From: CAWUIH01 sp963922495
Lineage (GTDB): Bacteria > Pseudomonadota > Gammaproteobacteria > Coxiellales > Coxiellaceae
Reading direction: 5' to 3'
NCBI GenBank assembly: GCA_963922495.1
Contig: CAWUIH010000004.1
Coordinates: 1 to 50,985, forward strand
DNA: 50,985 nucleotides
Every line of letters begins with the position of its first letter. Position 1 is the stretch's first letter. The translations under genes were made by a program, and so were the position numbers. Under the pieces are notes generated by a model. That model searched no databases, had not been told where the DNA came from, and saw only the letters and a program-made list of their open reading frames with translations. Shown piece by piece: positions 19,306-28,196 of this stretch.

Positions 19306-19476
19306 ATGTATGGAAAATTTACAAAAATATCCAAACGGATTGACTACATCTCATTTGATCTATTTGATACCTTGTTAATTAGAAATTTTGAGAAACCCGC
19401 CGATAATTTTACATTAATAGAAAAACTACTAAAAAATATCTTTAAAGGAACTGAGAAAATTTTTCATGGGAAATAA
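19306..19476 (+). pseudogene. Truncated HAD-superfamily hydrolase, N-terminal fragment
   Basis: Only 56 codons, but with a good ribosome site (AAAGGAAG) before the ATG. Residues 14-34 carry the HAD motif I in the form ISFDLFDTLLIRN followed by KPADNF. This is the start of the large HAD proteins (COG5610-like) found in surface-polysaccharide loci. The frame then ends at TAA. The rest of the catalytic core (motifs II-IV) is missing, so it cannot be an active enzyme. Probably a remnant of a gene that has lost its middle. Confidence 0.65.
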
Positions 19477-19882
19477 AAATATCATCAGAATGCATGCTGA
19501 GGAAGGAACAAAAATACTGATAGATTATTTTGATAAAATTGACTTGTATTATACAAAATCAGTGATGATTTCTTATACCGATGATATACATAATTTCTCA
19601 AAAGTTTTCCATGCAAGAAAATTGAGTGCTGCCAAATATAAACTAATCACTCAACTTAAGAAAAGTATTTTATCAATATTGATTAGCCCCCTAACAATTC
19701 TGAGAAACCTTAAAAGGTTAATATGGCGTCAAACATATATGCGACAACAACCGCGATTACTTCAATGTGTTTTACGACTTACTTTACGATACCACAAAGT
19801 GTTTTCTTTGGCCTCAAAGACCATATTCGAACCATACAAGATACCTAGATATCTGTTGAGAAAGCTACAGTTCAGACATTAA
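19466..19882 (+). CDS. Hypothetical basic protein, 138 aa; possible remnant
   Basis: This frame overlaps the end of the HAD fragment by 11 bases in another frame and stops 2 bases before the pgi ATG. The product is very basic with a hydrophobic stretch (SILSILISPLTIL near 68-80). I recognise no family. It may be the C-terminal part of the same decayed gene as the HAD fragment, or a short real gene coupled to pgi. Confidence 0.35.
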   Translation: MGNKNIIRMHAEEGTKILIDYFDKIDLYYTKSVMISYTDDIHNFSKVFHARKLSAAKYKLITQLKKSILSILISPLTILRNLKRLIWRQTYMRQQPRLLQCVLRLTLRYHKVFSLASKTIFEPYKIPRYLLRKLQFRH

Positions 19883-19884
19883 TC

Positions 19885-21474
19885 ATGATCAATTCTATTG
19901 AAAACGTTAATCAATATGCACAAGCCTTGCAGCAACACAAAGCATTGTTGAGCCAAAAAAGTATAAAAGAATTATTCAGCAACAACCGCAACCAAAGTGA
20001 TAGTTATTTTGTTGAAGCGGGAGGGCTGCTGCTTGACTACTCAAAAAACAAAATCACTAGCGAAACTCTGCAATTACTTACTCAGCTAGCAAGTGCCTGC
20101 AATTTGTCTCAAGCTATTACAGACCTTTTTTCTGGCTCAAAGTGTGTTAATCAGTCAGAAAACCGTGCCGCACTACATCCAGCACTGAGAGCACCTTATG
20201 AGATTCTTAAGGTTCGCTGCGGAACTCAACTTACTGAAAAAATACAACAGACTTGGGATCACGTTGAATGCCTGAGCAATCGTGTTCATCATGGAATGTT
20301 CAAAGGCTTTAGTGGGCAAACCATCACAGATATTGTTCATATTGGTATTGGTGGATCGAATCTAGGTCCTCGCCTACTCTATCAGGCATTAAAACCATTT
20401 CGATGCAAAGCGATTAACTGTCACTTTATATCGAATTATGATGATGGCTTAGATGAGTTACTGCGATTATTATCGCCGGAAACCACGCTGATAGTACTTT
20501 GTTCAAAATCCTTTCGTTCCCCTGAAACACAACACCATGCAAACCGCAGTTTAACGTGGCTGGGAAGCGTTGGGGGCGCAGCCGCGATTGCAAAGCAGTG
20601 TATCGCTATTACTGCAAATACAGACGCTACAGCAGCGCTAGGCATTTCAAAAGAACATACCATCAAACTTATGGAATGGGTTGGCGGCCGTTATTCCATT
20701 AGCTCAGCGATTTCGTTCAGTGTAATCTGTACTATCGGTATAAAACGATTTAGAGAATTTCTCGATGGTGCTTATGCAATGGATCAGCATTTTGAAAACG
20801 CACCATTTACAAAAAACCTACCTGTAGTTAAAGCATTGCTAGCGGTTTGGTACACCAATTTTTTTGACCATCAATCCATGGCGATTGTCCCTTATACATC
20901 CAAACTAAAGACGTTACCTAGCTACCTGCAACAGCTATTCATGGAAAGTCTGGGAAAATCTGTTCAGCAGGATGGCACACCTGTACAGGGTAAAACTGGG
21001 CAAATCATCTGGGGTGGTGTGGGTGTTGATAGCCAGCACAGCTTTCACCAATTGCTGTTACAAGGCAATCAAGAATGTGCCATTGATTTTATCGTACCAA
21101 CGAAAGATAGCACCACCAATGAACCCGCCCATAACTTACTAGCTAATTGTCTTGCCACAAGTAGTATTTTAATCAACGGTAATCTACAAGAAATCTATCC
21201 CGAACGAAAAATTTTAGGTAGGGTACCGAACAACACCATTGTGTTAGAGAGCGTTTCACCCAAAACACTAGGAGCATTAATTGCCTGCTATGAACATCAA
21301 GTTTACACACAGGCAGTGATCTGGAATATAAACCCATTTGATCAATGGGGTGTTGAATTCGGCAAAAAAATTGCAAAATCTATTTTAGAAGATTTGTATA
21401 GCGAAAAAACAACCCTCCCATCACAAAAATCAATCAGGTCATTAATCCTAGGAGTAGAAAAATATTATGAGTAA
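19885..21474 (+). CDS. pgi: Glucose-6-phosphate isomerase
   Basis: Interconverts glucose 6-phosphate and fructose 6-phosphate. The 529-aa protein is slightly shorter than E. coli Pgi (549). Visible are the first signature region GGRYSISSAIS, the phosphate-binding HIGIGGSNLGPRL and SKSFRSPET, the catalytic glutamate region FMESLGKS, the histidine in VDSQHSFHQLL, and the C-terminal NPFDQWGVEFGKKI. The next gene, galU, starts 8 bases before its end, which links hexose phosphate to UDP-glucose supply. Confidence 0.95.
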   Translation: MINSIENVNQYAQALQQHKALLSQKSIKELFSNNRNQSDSYFVEAGGLLLDYSKNKITSETLQLLTQLASACNLSQAITDLFSGSKCVNQSENRAALHPALRAPYEILKVRCGTQLTEKIQQTWDHVECLSNRVHHGMFKGFSGQTITDIVHIGIGGSNLGPRLLYQALKPFRCKAINCHFISNYDDGLDELLRLLSPETTLIVLCSKSFRSPETQHHANRSLTWLGSVGGAAAIAKQCIAITANTDATAALGISKEHTIKLMEWVGGRYSISSAISFSVICTIGIKRFREFLDGAYAMDQHFENAPFTKNLPVVKALLAVWYTNFFDHQSMAIVPYTSKLKTLPSYLQQLFMESLGKSVQQDGTPVQGKTGQIIWGGVGVDSQHSFHQLLLQGNQECAIDFIVPTKDSTTNEPAHNLLANCLATSSILINGNLQEIYPERKILGRVPNNTIVLESVSPKTLGALIACYEHQVYTQAVIWNINPFDQWGVEFGKKIAKSILEDLYSEKTTLPSQKSIRSLILGVEKYYE

Positions 21475-22351
21475 TCCTGTCAAAGTAGCTGTTTTCCCTG
21501 TTGCTGGAATGGGTACTCGTTTTTTACCTATTACCAAGGCTGGACCTAAAGAAATGTTACCTATAGTTGATAGGCCAATTATCCACTATGTCGTTAAAGA
21601 GGCTGTTGATGCGGGTATTCAGCATTTAGTTTTTGTAACCAGTAGCAGCAAACGTGCTATTGAAGATTACTTTGATAGCAATCATGAACTCGAAATACAT
21701 CTAGAGAGACAAGGTAAAAAGCAGGCACTGAAAGTGGTGCGCGAGCTATTACCCGCCAATGTTACCTTTAGTTATGTTCGCCAAAATAATCCAGCGGGCC
21801 TTGGAGATGCGGTTTTATGCGCTCGAGATGTGGTTGGAGATCGTCCTTTTGCCGTACTGCTAGCGGATGATGTAATCAATCCCGAAAAAGGAAATACATT
21901 ACGTGCAATGATAGATATTCATCAGACCACGCACTCCAGTGTACTCGCGGTTGAAGAAGTTCCTCATGAAGAAACCAACAAATATGGGATTGTATCACTT
22001 ACCGAAGATATCATCGGTAACAACCTGAGGATCACAAACATCATCGAAAAGCCCAAGCCAGAGGAAGCACCCTCAAACTCAGCAGTTATTGGACGATACG
22101 TTTTTAATCCTAGAATTTTTCAGCACCTAGAACATTTGGAAAAAGGATTCGGGGGAGAAATCCAATTAACCGATGCCATTGCCAAATTATTACATGAAGA
22201 AAATGTAACAGCTTATCCACTCCAAGAGCAGCGCTATGACTGTGGCAGCAAAATCGGTTTTTTAAAAGCAACCATTACTTTTGCATTACATCGTCAGGAT
22301 ATCAGCAAAGAGTTTCGTGAATGGCTCAAGAGTATGGATGATTTAACCTAG
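21467..22351 (+). CDS. galU: UTP-glucose-1-phosphate uridylyltransferase
   Basis: Makes UDP-glucose for surface polysaccharides. The 294-aa protein starts with the nucleotidyltransferase signature GMGTRFLPITKAGPKEMLP (13-31) and has LLADDVI, FGGEIQLTDAI and YDCGSKIGFLKA. The final threonine codon and the TAG stop (22349-22351) lie within the left end of a palindromic mobile element (22347-22509), so an insertion has set the present C-terminus. pgi overlaps it by 8 bases upstream. Confidence 0.96.
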   Translation: MSNPVKVAVFPVAGMGTRFLPITKAGPKEMLPIVDRPIIHYVVKEAVDAGIQHLVFVTSSSKRAIEDYFDSNHELEIHLERQGKKQALKVVRELLPANVTFSYVRQNNPAGLGDAVLCARDVVGDRPFAVLLADDVINPEKGNTLRAMIDIHQTTHSSVLAVEEVPHEETNKYGIVSLTEDIIGNNLRITNIIEKPKPEEAPSNSAVIGRYVFNPRIFQHLEHLEKGFGGEIQLTDAIAKLLHEENVTAYPLQEQRYDCGSKIGFLKATITFALHRQDISKEFREWLKSMDDLT

Positions 22352-22509
22352 AAAAGGCCGTTAAGCACGATTAAATCTTGTAACAGGTTGATTGAGATCG
22401 CGTAATAAAAATTGTCGCGTTCACCTTGTTGGTGATGAGAAAAATTTTTATATGGCGAGATGAATCAAGATACTATGCCAGAAATCGTGATCCAACTGCT
22501 TTTTCTAGG
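22347..22509 (-). mobile_element. MITE-like palindromic element, copy A
   Basis: A 163-bp element with ends CCTAGAAAA / TTTTTCTAGG and a perfect 5-bp duplication TTTAA on each side (22342-22346 and 22510-22514). Its reverse complement aligns along the full length with copies at 29735-29896 and 43870-44032. Almost the whole element is an imperfect palindrome able to form one long hairpin, and it has no transposase gene. It lies between convergent galU and pmbA, where the hairpin could act as a two-way terminator. It contributes the galU stop codon. Confidence 0.85.
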
Positions 22510-22521
22510 TTTAAGCAAAAC

Positions 22522-23880
22522 TTAATCACCGGCAATCGTCATTTCATCAATCCAAATGGAACCCGTTTTAATGACACTGCGACTATCCATATCATTACCG
22601 ATAGCAACAATGCCATGAAACATGTCTTTAAGGTTGCCTGCAATGGTAATTTCTTCCACTGGATATTGAATTTCACCGTTTTCAATCCAAAAACCCATTG
22701 CACCGCGAGAATAATTACCGTTCATAAGATTGACGCCTTGCCCCATCACACTTGTCACATAAAGGCCTCTCCCCATTTCCTTAAATAACTGTTGTAAAGA
22801 GCAATCAGAGCAACTAATAAAAACATTACAAATTCCACCAGCGTTGCCGGTGGTTGCCATATCAAGTTGACGAGCTGAGTAACTACTCAGCACATAATTT
22901 TCAAGTACTCCATTAGCAATATAATCTTGCCTACGCGTGGTTACACCCTCACTGTCAAATGGGCGACTACCTAACTGACACCTGAGATGTGGATCTTGCC
23001 AAATATTAATATGCTTGGGGAGGATTTTTTTACCGAGATGATTGTATAAAAAAGAAGTTTTGCGATACAGCGTGCTGCCACTGATTGCGGAAACAAAACT
23101 GCCTAATAATCCTCTAGCAATGCCCGCATCAAAAATAACGGGACATTGACGTGTAGTCAATTTGCGTGCGCCAAGGCCAGCTACAGTTTTTTTTGCTGCC
23201 ATTTTTGCAACTTCTTCTATAGGGGCAAGGCAATCTGATTTTCGTGCAACACTGTAGTCGTAATTACTTTGCATTTGCTGATCATGTTGCGCGACCAAAC
23301 TACAACTTAAGCTATGACGACTTTTGGAATAACTACCACAGAAACCTAGGGAATTTGCGTATAAAACGAAACCGTTGATGGTCGTCACATCGGCAGATTC
23401 TGAATGTATAATACGCTCATCCTGACAGCGCGCCATAGTTTCACATTCTATTGCCATATTAATCGCCTCAGGCACTGAAATTTCCCAAGGATGGTAGAGG
23501 GCACAATCTGGATATGAAAACGCGATTTGCCCCGCATCCGCAAGCCCAGCACAATTATCCACTTGTGTCATAGCAGCAATGGTACAGGCTTTTTCAAAGG
23601 CAGTTTGAAAGGTATCCTTTGACATATCAGAAATACTGACGGAACCAACGCATTGGTTGTGGTAAACAGTGATTTGAATATTGACTGCCTGGTGATGAAC
23701 CACCTTTTCAACATCGCCCATACGTGCCTCAACGGAAAACCCACTCTCCAATTGTGCCGCTACTTCTATTTCATCAACCCGCTCCCGCCCGTGTTTAATG
23801 AGTTGCAGTACGTGTTGCTGCAACTGATCAATCTCAGATTGAGATAGAGTGTGCTGTTTAGTGCGTTCGACTACGCCCAT
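22522..23880 (-). CDS. pmbA: Metalloprotease PmbA/TldE
   Basis: Partner of TldD in a cytoplasmic metalloprotease that matures microcin-like peptides and degrades unfolded peptides; TldE is the non-metal subunit. From the chosen ATG it has 452 aa, near E. coli's 450. Conserved stretches include RPFDSEGVTTRR, SYSARQLDMATTGNAGG, and YSRGAMGFWIENGEIQYPVEEI near the end. An upstream ATG at 23976 would add 32 atypical residues inside lon. The chosen start overlaps the end of lon by 23 bases. Confidence 0.92.
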   Translation of the reverse strand: MGVVERTKQHTLSQSEIDQLQQHVLQLIKHGRERVDEIEVAAQLESGFSVEARMGDVEKVVHHQAVNIQITVYHNQCVGSVSISDMSKDTFQTAFEKACTIAAMTQVDNCAGLADAGQIAFSYPDCALYHPWEISVPEAINMAIECETMARCQDERIIHSESADVTTINGFVLYANSLGFCGSYSKSRHSLSCSLVAQHDQQMQSNYDYSVARKSDCLAPIEEVAKMAAKKTVAGLGARKLTTRQCPVIFDAGIARGLLGSFVSAISGSTLYRKTSFLYNHLGKKILPKHINIWQDPHLRCQLGSRPFDSEGVTTRRQDYIANGVLENYVLSSYSARQLDMATTGNAGGICNVFISCSDCSLQQLFKEMGRGLYVTSVMGQGVNLMNGNYSRGAMGFWIENGEIQYPVEEITIAGNLKDMFHGIVAIGNDMDSRSVIKTGSIWIDEMTIAGD

Positions 23881-26284
23881 CTTCCTTACGCGCTTTTGTG
23901 GTTTGACCAGAGGGCTTTGCTTCTGGAAGATTAGTTTCAGGCATGCGTTGCAATGCCAACTCAAAAACTTCATCAATCCATTTGACAGGATAGATTTTTA
24001 ACCCTTCAGTCACCATACTGGGAATTTCTTTCAACTCACGCTTATTCTCAGCGGGAATGATCACTTGTTTAATATTACCTCTCAACGCAGCCAATAATTT
24101 TTCTTTTAAACCTCCAATCGGTAGTACTTCACCGCGTAAGGTAATTTCACCTGTCATGGCAATATCAGCTCGCACCGGAATTTGTGTAATGGCAGACAAC
24201 AATGCCGTACACATCCCAATACCGGCAGAAGGGCCGTCTTTAGGTGTGGCTCCTTCGGGAACATGAATATGAAAATCGTGCTCCTGAAAATACTCATCGG
24301 CTATACCCATCATAGTAGCACGACTACGCACCACTGTAGTCGCTGCTTGAATGGATTCTTGCATTACATCACCCAATCTACCTGTCTGTAAAAACTTACC
24401 TTTCCCAGGCAAAACCTGAGATTCAATAGTCAACAGTTCACCACCAAACTCTGTCCAAGCCAGTCCAGTGACCTGCCCAACTTGATCCTTATCCTCGGCA
24501 TGACCAAACCGGAAGCGTTTGACCCCAAGATATTTTTCAAGATTACGCGCCGTAATCGCCTGTAATTTAGTCTGTTTTTTAGCTTTTGGTTCTTTCGTCA
24601 AAATTTCTTTCACCACTTTACGACAGAGCTTAGAAATTTCACGCTCTAAAGCACGAACACCGGCTTCTCGCGTGTACTCTCGAATAATTACCCGAATGGC
24701 ATTATCAGAAATTTCCATCTCTTTTTTCTTCAACCCAGTTTGAGACATCTGACGCGGAACAAGGTAATTTTTTGCAATATTTAATTTTTCTTCTTCGGTA
24801 TAACCAGCGAGACGAATAACTTCCATACGATCCAATAATGGTGAGGGAATATCTAATGAATTAGCAGTAGCAATAAACATTACGTCGGATAAATCATAGT
24901 CAACTTCCAGGAAATGATCGTTGAATGTTGTATTTTGCTCTGGATCCAACACCTCAAGCAATGCCGATGCTGGATCACCACGAAAATCCATTGCCATTTT
25001 ATCGACTTCATCCAGCATAAACAGAGGGTTTTTTACTTCAGCTTTTGCGACTTTCTGAATAATCTTTCCAGGTAACGCACCAACGTAAGTGCGGCGGTGT
25101 CCGCGGATTTCTGCTTCATCACGCATACCACCTAGCGAAATACGTACAAATTTGCGGCCTGTTGCATTAGCAATGGATTGACCTAATGAGGTTTTACCAA
25201 CACCTGGCGGCCCAACGAGACATAGAATAGGTCCTTTCAGTTTTTTCACGCGTTGTTGAACTGCTAAATATTCAAGAATACGTTGTTTGACCTCTTCGAG
25301 ACCGTAATGATCTGCCTCAAGTATTTTTTCGGCTTCGGTCAAAGACTTATTAACTTTTGATTTTTTCTTCCAGGGTACTTGCAATAACCAATCTAAATAA
25401 TTGCGACTGACTGTCGCCTCTGCAGACATTGGAGGCATTAGTTTTAATTTATTTAATTCCGCTAATGCCTTATCTTTAGCCTCAACCGGCATTCCGGCTT
25501 TTTCAATTTTTTCAAGCAACTGATTTTGCTCGTCAACAGGTTTACCGTCCTCTAACTCACCCAATTCTTGTTGAATCGCTTTAATTTTTTCACTGAGATA
25601 ATATTGCCGCTGACTTTTCTCAACTTGTTGACGAACCCGACCTTGTACGCGCTTTTCAACTTCAACTAAATCAAGCTCTTGTGCCAATAATTTTTGTAGC
25701 AATTCGAGGCGATGTTTAATTTCAACTGATTCCAATGCTTTCTGTCGTAACTCTAATTCAATAGTCATATGAGCTGCAACGCTATCCGCTAAACGACCGG
25801 GATCATTGATACCCGACAAAGAAGTTAATAACTCTGGGGGGATTTTTTTATTGACCTTTACCAAATGTTCAAACTGACTGAGTATAGTTCTTACCAATGC
25901 TAACACTTCAGCACTGCCCCCATCGCCTTCTTCATCCAAAAACTCTACAATGGCATAAAGATGGTCTGCTTTTTTACTCATTTTCAACATGCGAGCGCGC
26001 TGGACACCTTCAACAAGCACTTTAACCGTGCCATCAGGTAAACGCAGTAGTTGCAACACTGTTGCAACGGTACCCACTTCGTAAAGGTCAGCTTGTTGGG
26101 GATCGTCTATATTGGGATCTTTTTGTGATACTAGAAAAATTTGCTTATCGCGATCCATCGCAGACTCAAGCGCACTAATAGATTCTTTCCGCCCTACAAA
26201 CAGCGGAATGACCATATGTGGAAATACAACAACGTCACGTAATGGTAAAAGTGGTAAACTGGTTCCAGTTACGGCTTCAGACAT
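23858..26284 (-). CDS. lon: ATP-dependent protease La
   Basis: A cytoplasmic AAA+ serine protease that degrades misfolded and regulatory proteins. From ATG (preceded by TTGAGG) it has 808 aa. Order: N-terminal LON substrate domain (about 8-200), coiled coil, AAA+ module with Walker A GPPGVGKTS at 358-366 and Walker B FMLDEVDK, then the protease domain with catalytic S686 in PKDGPSAGIG and K727 in GGLKEKLLAA. The TTG start at 26296 is less likely. It lies 15 bases after clpX in a conserved tig-clpP-clpX-lon series. Confidence 0.97.
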   Translation of the reverse strand: MSEAVTGTSLPLLPLRDVVVFPHMVIPLFVGRKESISALESAMDRDKQIFLVSQKDPNIDDPQQADLYEVGTVATVLQLLRLPDGTVKVLVEGVQRARMLKMSKKADHLYAIVEFLDEEGDGGSAEVLALVRTILSQFEHLVKVNKKIPPELLTSLSGINDPGRLADSVAAHMTIELELRQKALESVEIKHRLELLQKLLAQELDLVEVEKRVQGRVRQQVEKSQRQYYLSEKIKAIQQELGELEDGKPVDEQNQLLEKIEKAGMPVEAKDKALAELNKLKLMPPMSAEATVSRNYLDWLLQVPWKKKSKVNKSLTEAEKILEADHYGLEEVKQRILEYLAVQQRVKKLKGPILCLVGPPGVGKTSLGQSIANATGRKFVRISLGGMRDEAEIRGHRRTYVGALPGKIIQKVAKAEVKNPLFMLDEVDKMAMDFRGDPASALLEVLDPEQNTTFNDHFLEVDYDLSDVMFIATANSLDIPSPLLDRMEVIRLAGYTEEEKLNIAKNYLVPRQMSQTGLKKKEMEISDNAIRVIIREYTREAGVRALEREISKLCRKVVKEILTKEPKAKKQTKLQAITARNLEKYLGVKRFRFGHAEDKDQVGQVTGLAWTEFGGELLTIESQVLPGKGKFLQTGRLGDVMQESIQAATTVVRSRATMMGIADEYFQEHDFHIHVPEGATPKDGPSAGIGMCTALLSAITQIPVRADIAMTGEITLRGEVLPIGGLKEKLLAALRGNIKQVIIPAENKRELKEIPSMVTEGLKIYPVKWIDEVFELALQRMPETNLPEAKPSGQTTKARKEDGRSRTH

Positions 26285-26299
26285 GATTAACCTCAATCA

Positions 26300-27559
26300 T
26301 TATTCTTGTGCTACCTTTTTTGTATTTTTGTTATCAAAGATAAAGATAGGCTGCGATCCCCGACTCACAGTATTTGCATCTATCACAACTTTCTTTAGAC
26401 CATTGATAGCGGGTAACTCATACATTAAATCCAACAGGGTATGTTCTACGATAGAACGCAACCCTCGCGCTCCCGATTTTCTTTGTATAGCACGTTTAGC
26501 AATTTCTCGCAGCGCCTCCTCACGAAAATCGATTTCCACCCCCTCAATCTCAAATAAACGGGTATACTGTTTAGTCAAGGCATTTTTAGGGGCGGTCAAT
26601 ATTTGAACAAGCGCATTCTCATCCAGCTCATTCAGTGTGGCGATCACTGGTAAGCGTCCAATAAACTCAGGAATTAATCCAAAACGAATTAAATCTTCAG
26701 TTTCTACCTGAGAAATTAAATCAGATACTATGCCTGAATCATTCTTAGCATGTACTTCTGCAGTGAAACCAATACCGTTTTTATCAGTTCGATGCTGAAT
26801 AATTTTGTGAAGATCTGCAAAAGCACCACCACAAATAAATAGGATATTTGATGTGTCAACTTGCAAATATTCTTGCTGGGGGTGTTTTCGCCCACCTTGA
26901 GGTGGAATTGAAGCTACTGTGCCTTCAATCAATTTCAACAATGCCTGCTGCACTCCTTCACCTGATACGTCTCTGGTTAAAGAGGGACTGTCTGTTTTGC
27001 GTGCAATTTTGTCAATTTCGTCAATATAAATGATACCTGTTTTTGCTTTTTCAACATCGTAATTACATTTTTGCAGCAATTTTTGTACGATATTTTCAAC
27101 GTCTTCACCAACATAACCGGCTTCAGTCAATGTTGTTGCATCGGCAATAGCAAAAGGAACATTTAAAATTTTAGCCAAGGTCTGTGCCAACAAGGTCTTA
27201 CCAGAACCCGTCGGACCAATCAGTAAAATATTACTCTTATTAATCTCGACTTCCGTTTGCTTAGCCATACTGCTACTGAGACGTTTGTAATGATTGTAAA
27301 CTGCAACGGAAAGTACTTTTTTTGCATAAGACTGACCGATAACATAGTCATTGAGAGACTTATGTATTTGCTGTGGAGTTGGCAATTTTTTTTGGGCTTC
27401 CATGATTTGTGCCATTTCCTCCTCATGAATAATATCGTTACATAAATCCACGCACTCATTACAGACATAAACAGAAGGACCAGCAATTAATTTTCTCACT
27501 TCATGCTGACTTTTATTACAAAATGAACAGTGTAAGATCTGATTTTTTTCTTCGTTCAT
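26300..27559 (-). CDS. clpX: ATP-dependent Clp protease ATP-binding subunit ClpX
   Basis: The AAA+ unfoldase that feeds substrates to ClpP. In 419 aa it has the N-terminal zinc-binding domain with four cysteines (C11, C14, C33, C36), Walker A GPTGSGKTLLAQ, Walker B IIYIDEIDKIA, the pore loop GYVGEDVE and the sensor-2 arginine region RKSGARGLRS. It follows clpP by 47 bases. Confidence 0.97.
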   Translation of the reverse strand: MNEEKNQILHCSFCNKSQHEVRKLIAGPSVYVCNECVDLCNDIIHEEEMAQIMEAQKKLPTPQQIHKSLNDYVIGQSYAKKVLSVAVYNHYKRLSSSMAKQTEVEINKSNILLIGPTGSGKTLLAQTLAKILNVPFAIADATTLTEAGYVGEDVENIVQKLLQKCNYDVEKAKTGIIYIDEIDKIARKTDSPSLTRDVSGEGVQQALLKLIEGTVASIPPQGGRKHPQQEYLQVDTSNILFICGGAFADLHKIIQHRTDKNGIGFTAEVHAKNDSGIVSDLISQVETEDLIRFGLIPEFIGRLPVIATLNELDENALVQILTAPKNALTKQYTRLFEIEGVEIDFREEALREIAKRAIQRKSGARGLRSIVEHTLLDLMYELPAINGLKKVVIDANTVSRGSQPIFIFDNKNTKKVAQE

Positions 27560-27606
27560 TCAATCCACCTCACTCAACCGCAGCTTCCAACATCACAATA
27601 GCTATT

Positions 27607-28194
27607 CTACTCTCTTTTTGAAAATATAGAGTCAATCAATCCGTATTTTTGAGCTTCTTGTGCTGTCATAAAATTGTCTCGATTAGTATCTTTCTCAATT
27701 TGCTTAAAAGGCTTACCCGTATGGTGGGATAAAATTTTAGTTAAACGGTCACTGACCAATTGCGTATGTTTTGCGTGGATCTGAATATCCGTACCCTGTC
27801 CCTGAAAACCACCTAATACTTGGTGAATCATTACGGTTGAATTAGACAAACAATGACGCTTGCCGTTAGTTCCACTAGCTAAAATTAATGCTCCAGCACT
27901 AGCAGCTTGGCCGATACACAGTGTACGAACATCTGGCTTAATAAATTGCATGGTGTCGTAAATTGCCATTGCAGCGGTAACTGCCCCCCCCGGTGAATTA
28001 ATATATAAATTGATATCCTTTTTAGGGTTTTCTGACTCTAAAAATAACATCTGCGCAATAATCAAATTTGCCATGTAATCTTCAACTGGGCCCACCATGA
28101 AAATTACACGATCTTTCAAAAGACGCGAATATATATCGTAGGCACGCTCACCGCGAGAACTCTGTTCAACCACCATTGGAACCAGATTACTCAT
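27607..28194 (-). CDS. clpP: ATP-dependent Clp protease proteolytic subunit
   Basis: The tetradecameric serine peptidase that works with ClpX. In 195 aa the catalytic serine is S99 in GQAASAGALILASG and the histidine H124 in VMIHQVLGGFQGQ. The aspartate is expected in the DTNRDNFMTA segment. It follows tig by 2 bases, so it is likely co-transcribed with the chaperone gene. Confidence 0.97.
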   Translation of the reverse strand: MSNLVPMVVEQSSRGERAYDIYSRLLKDRVIFMVGPVEDYMANLIIAQMLFLESENPKKDINLYINSPGGAVTAAMAIYDTMQFIKPDVRTLCIGQAASAGALILASGTNGKRHCLSNSTVMIHQVLGGFQGQGTDIQIHAKHTQLVSDRLTKILSHHTGKPFKQIEKDTNRDNFMTAQEAQKYGLIDSIFSKRE

Positions 28195-28196
28195 AT

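Noticed and set aside
22426..22788. 120-codon plus-strand frame spanning element A and the end of pmbA
   Set aside because: Overlaps the mobile element and antisense of the conserved PmbA C-terminus; no supporting features.
23881..23976. 32-residue N-terminal extension of PmbA
   Set aside because: It lies wholly inside lon on the same strand, is unlike PmbA family N-termini, and the 452-aa form matches the usual length.
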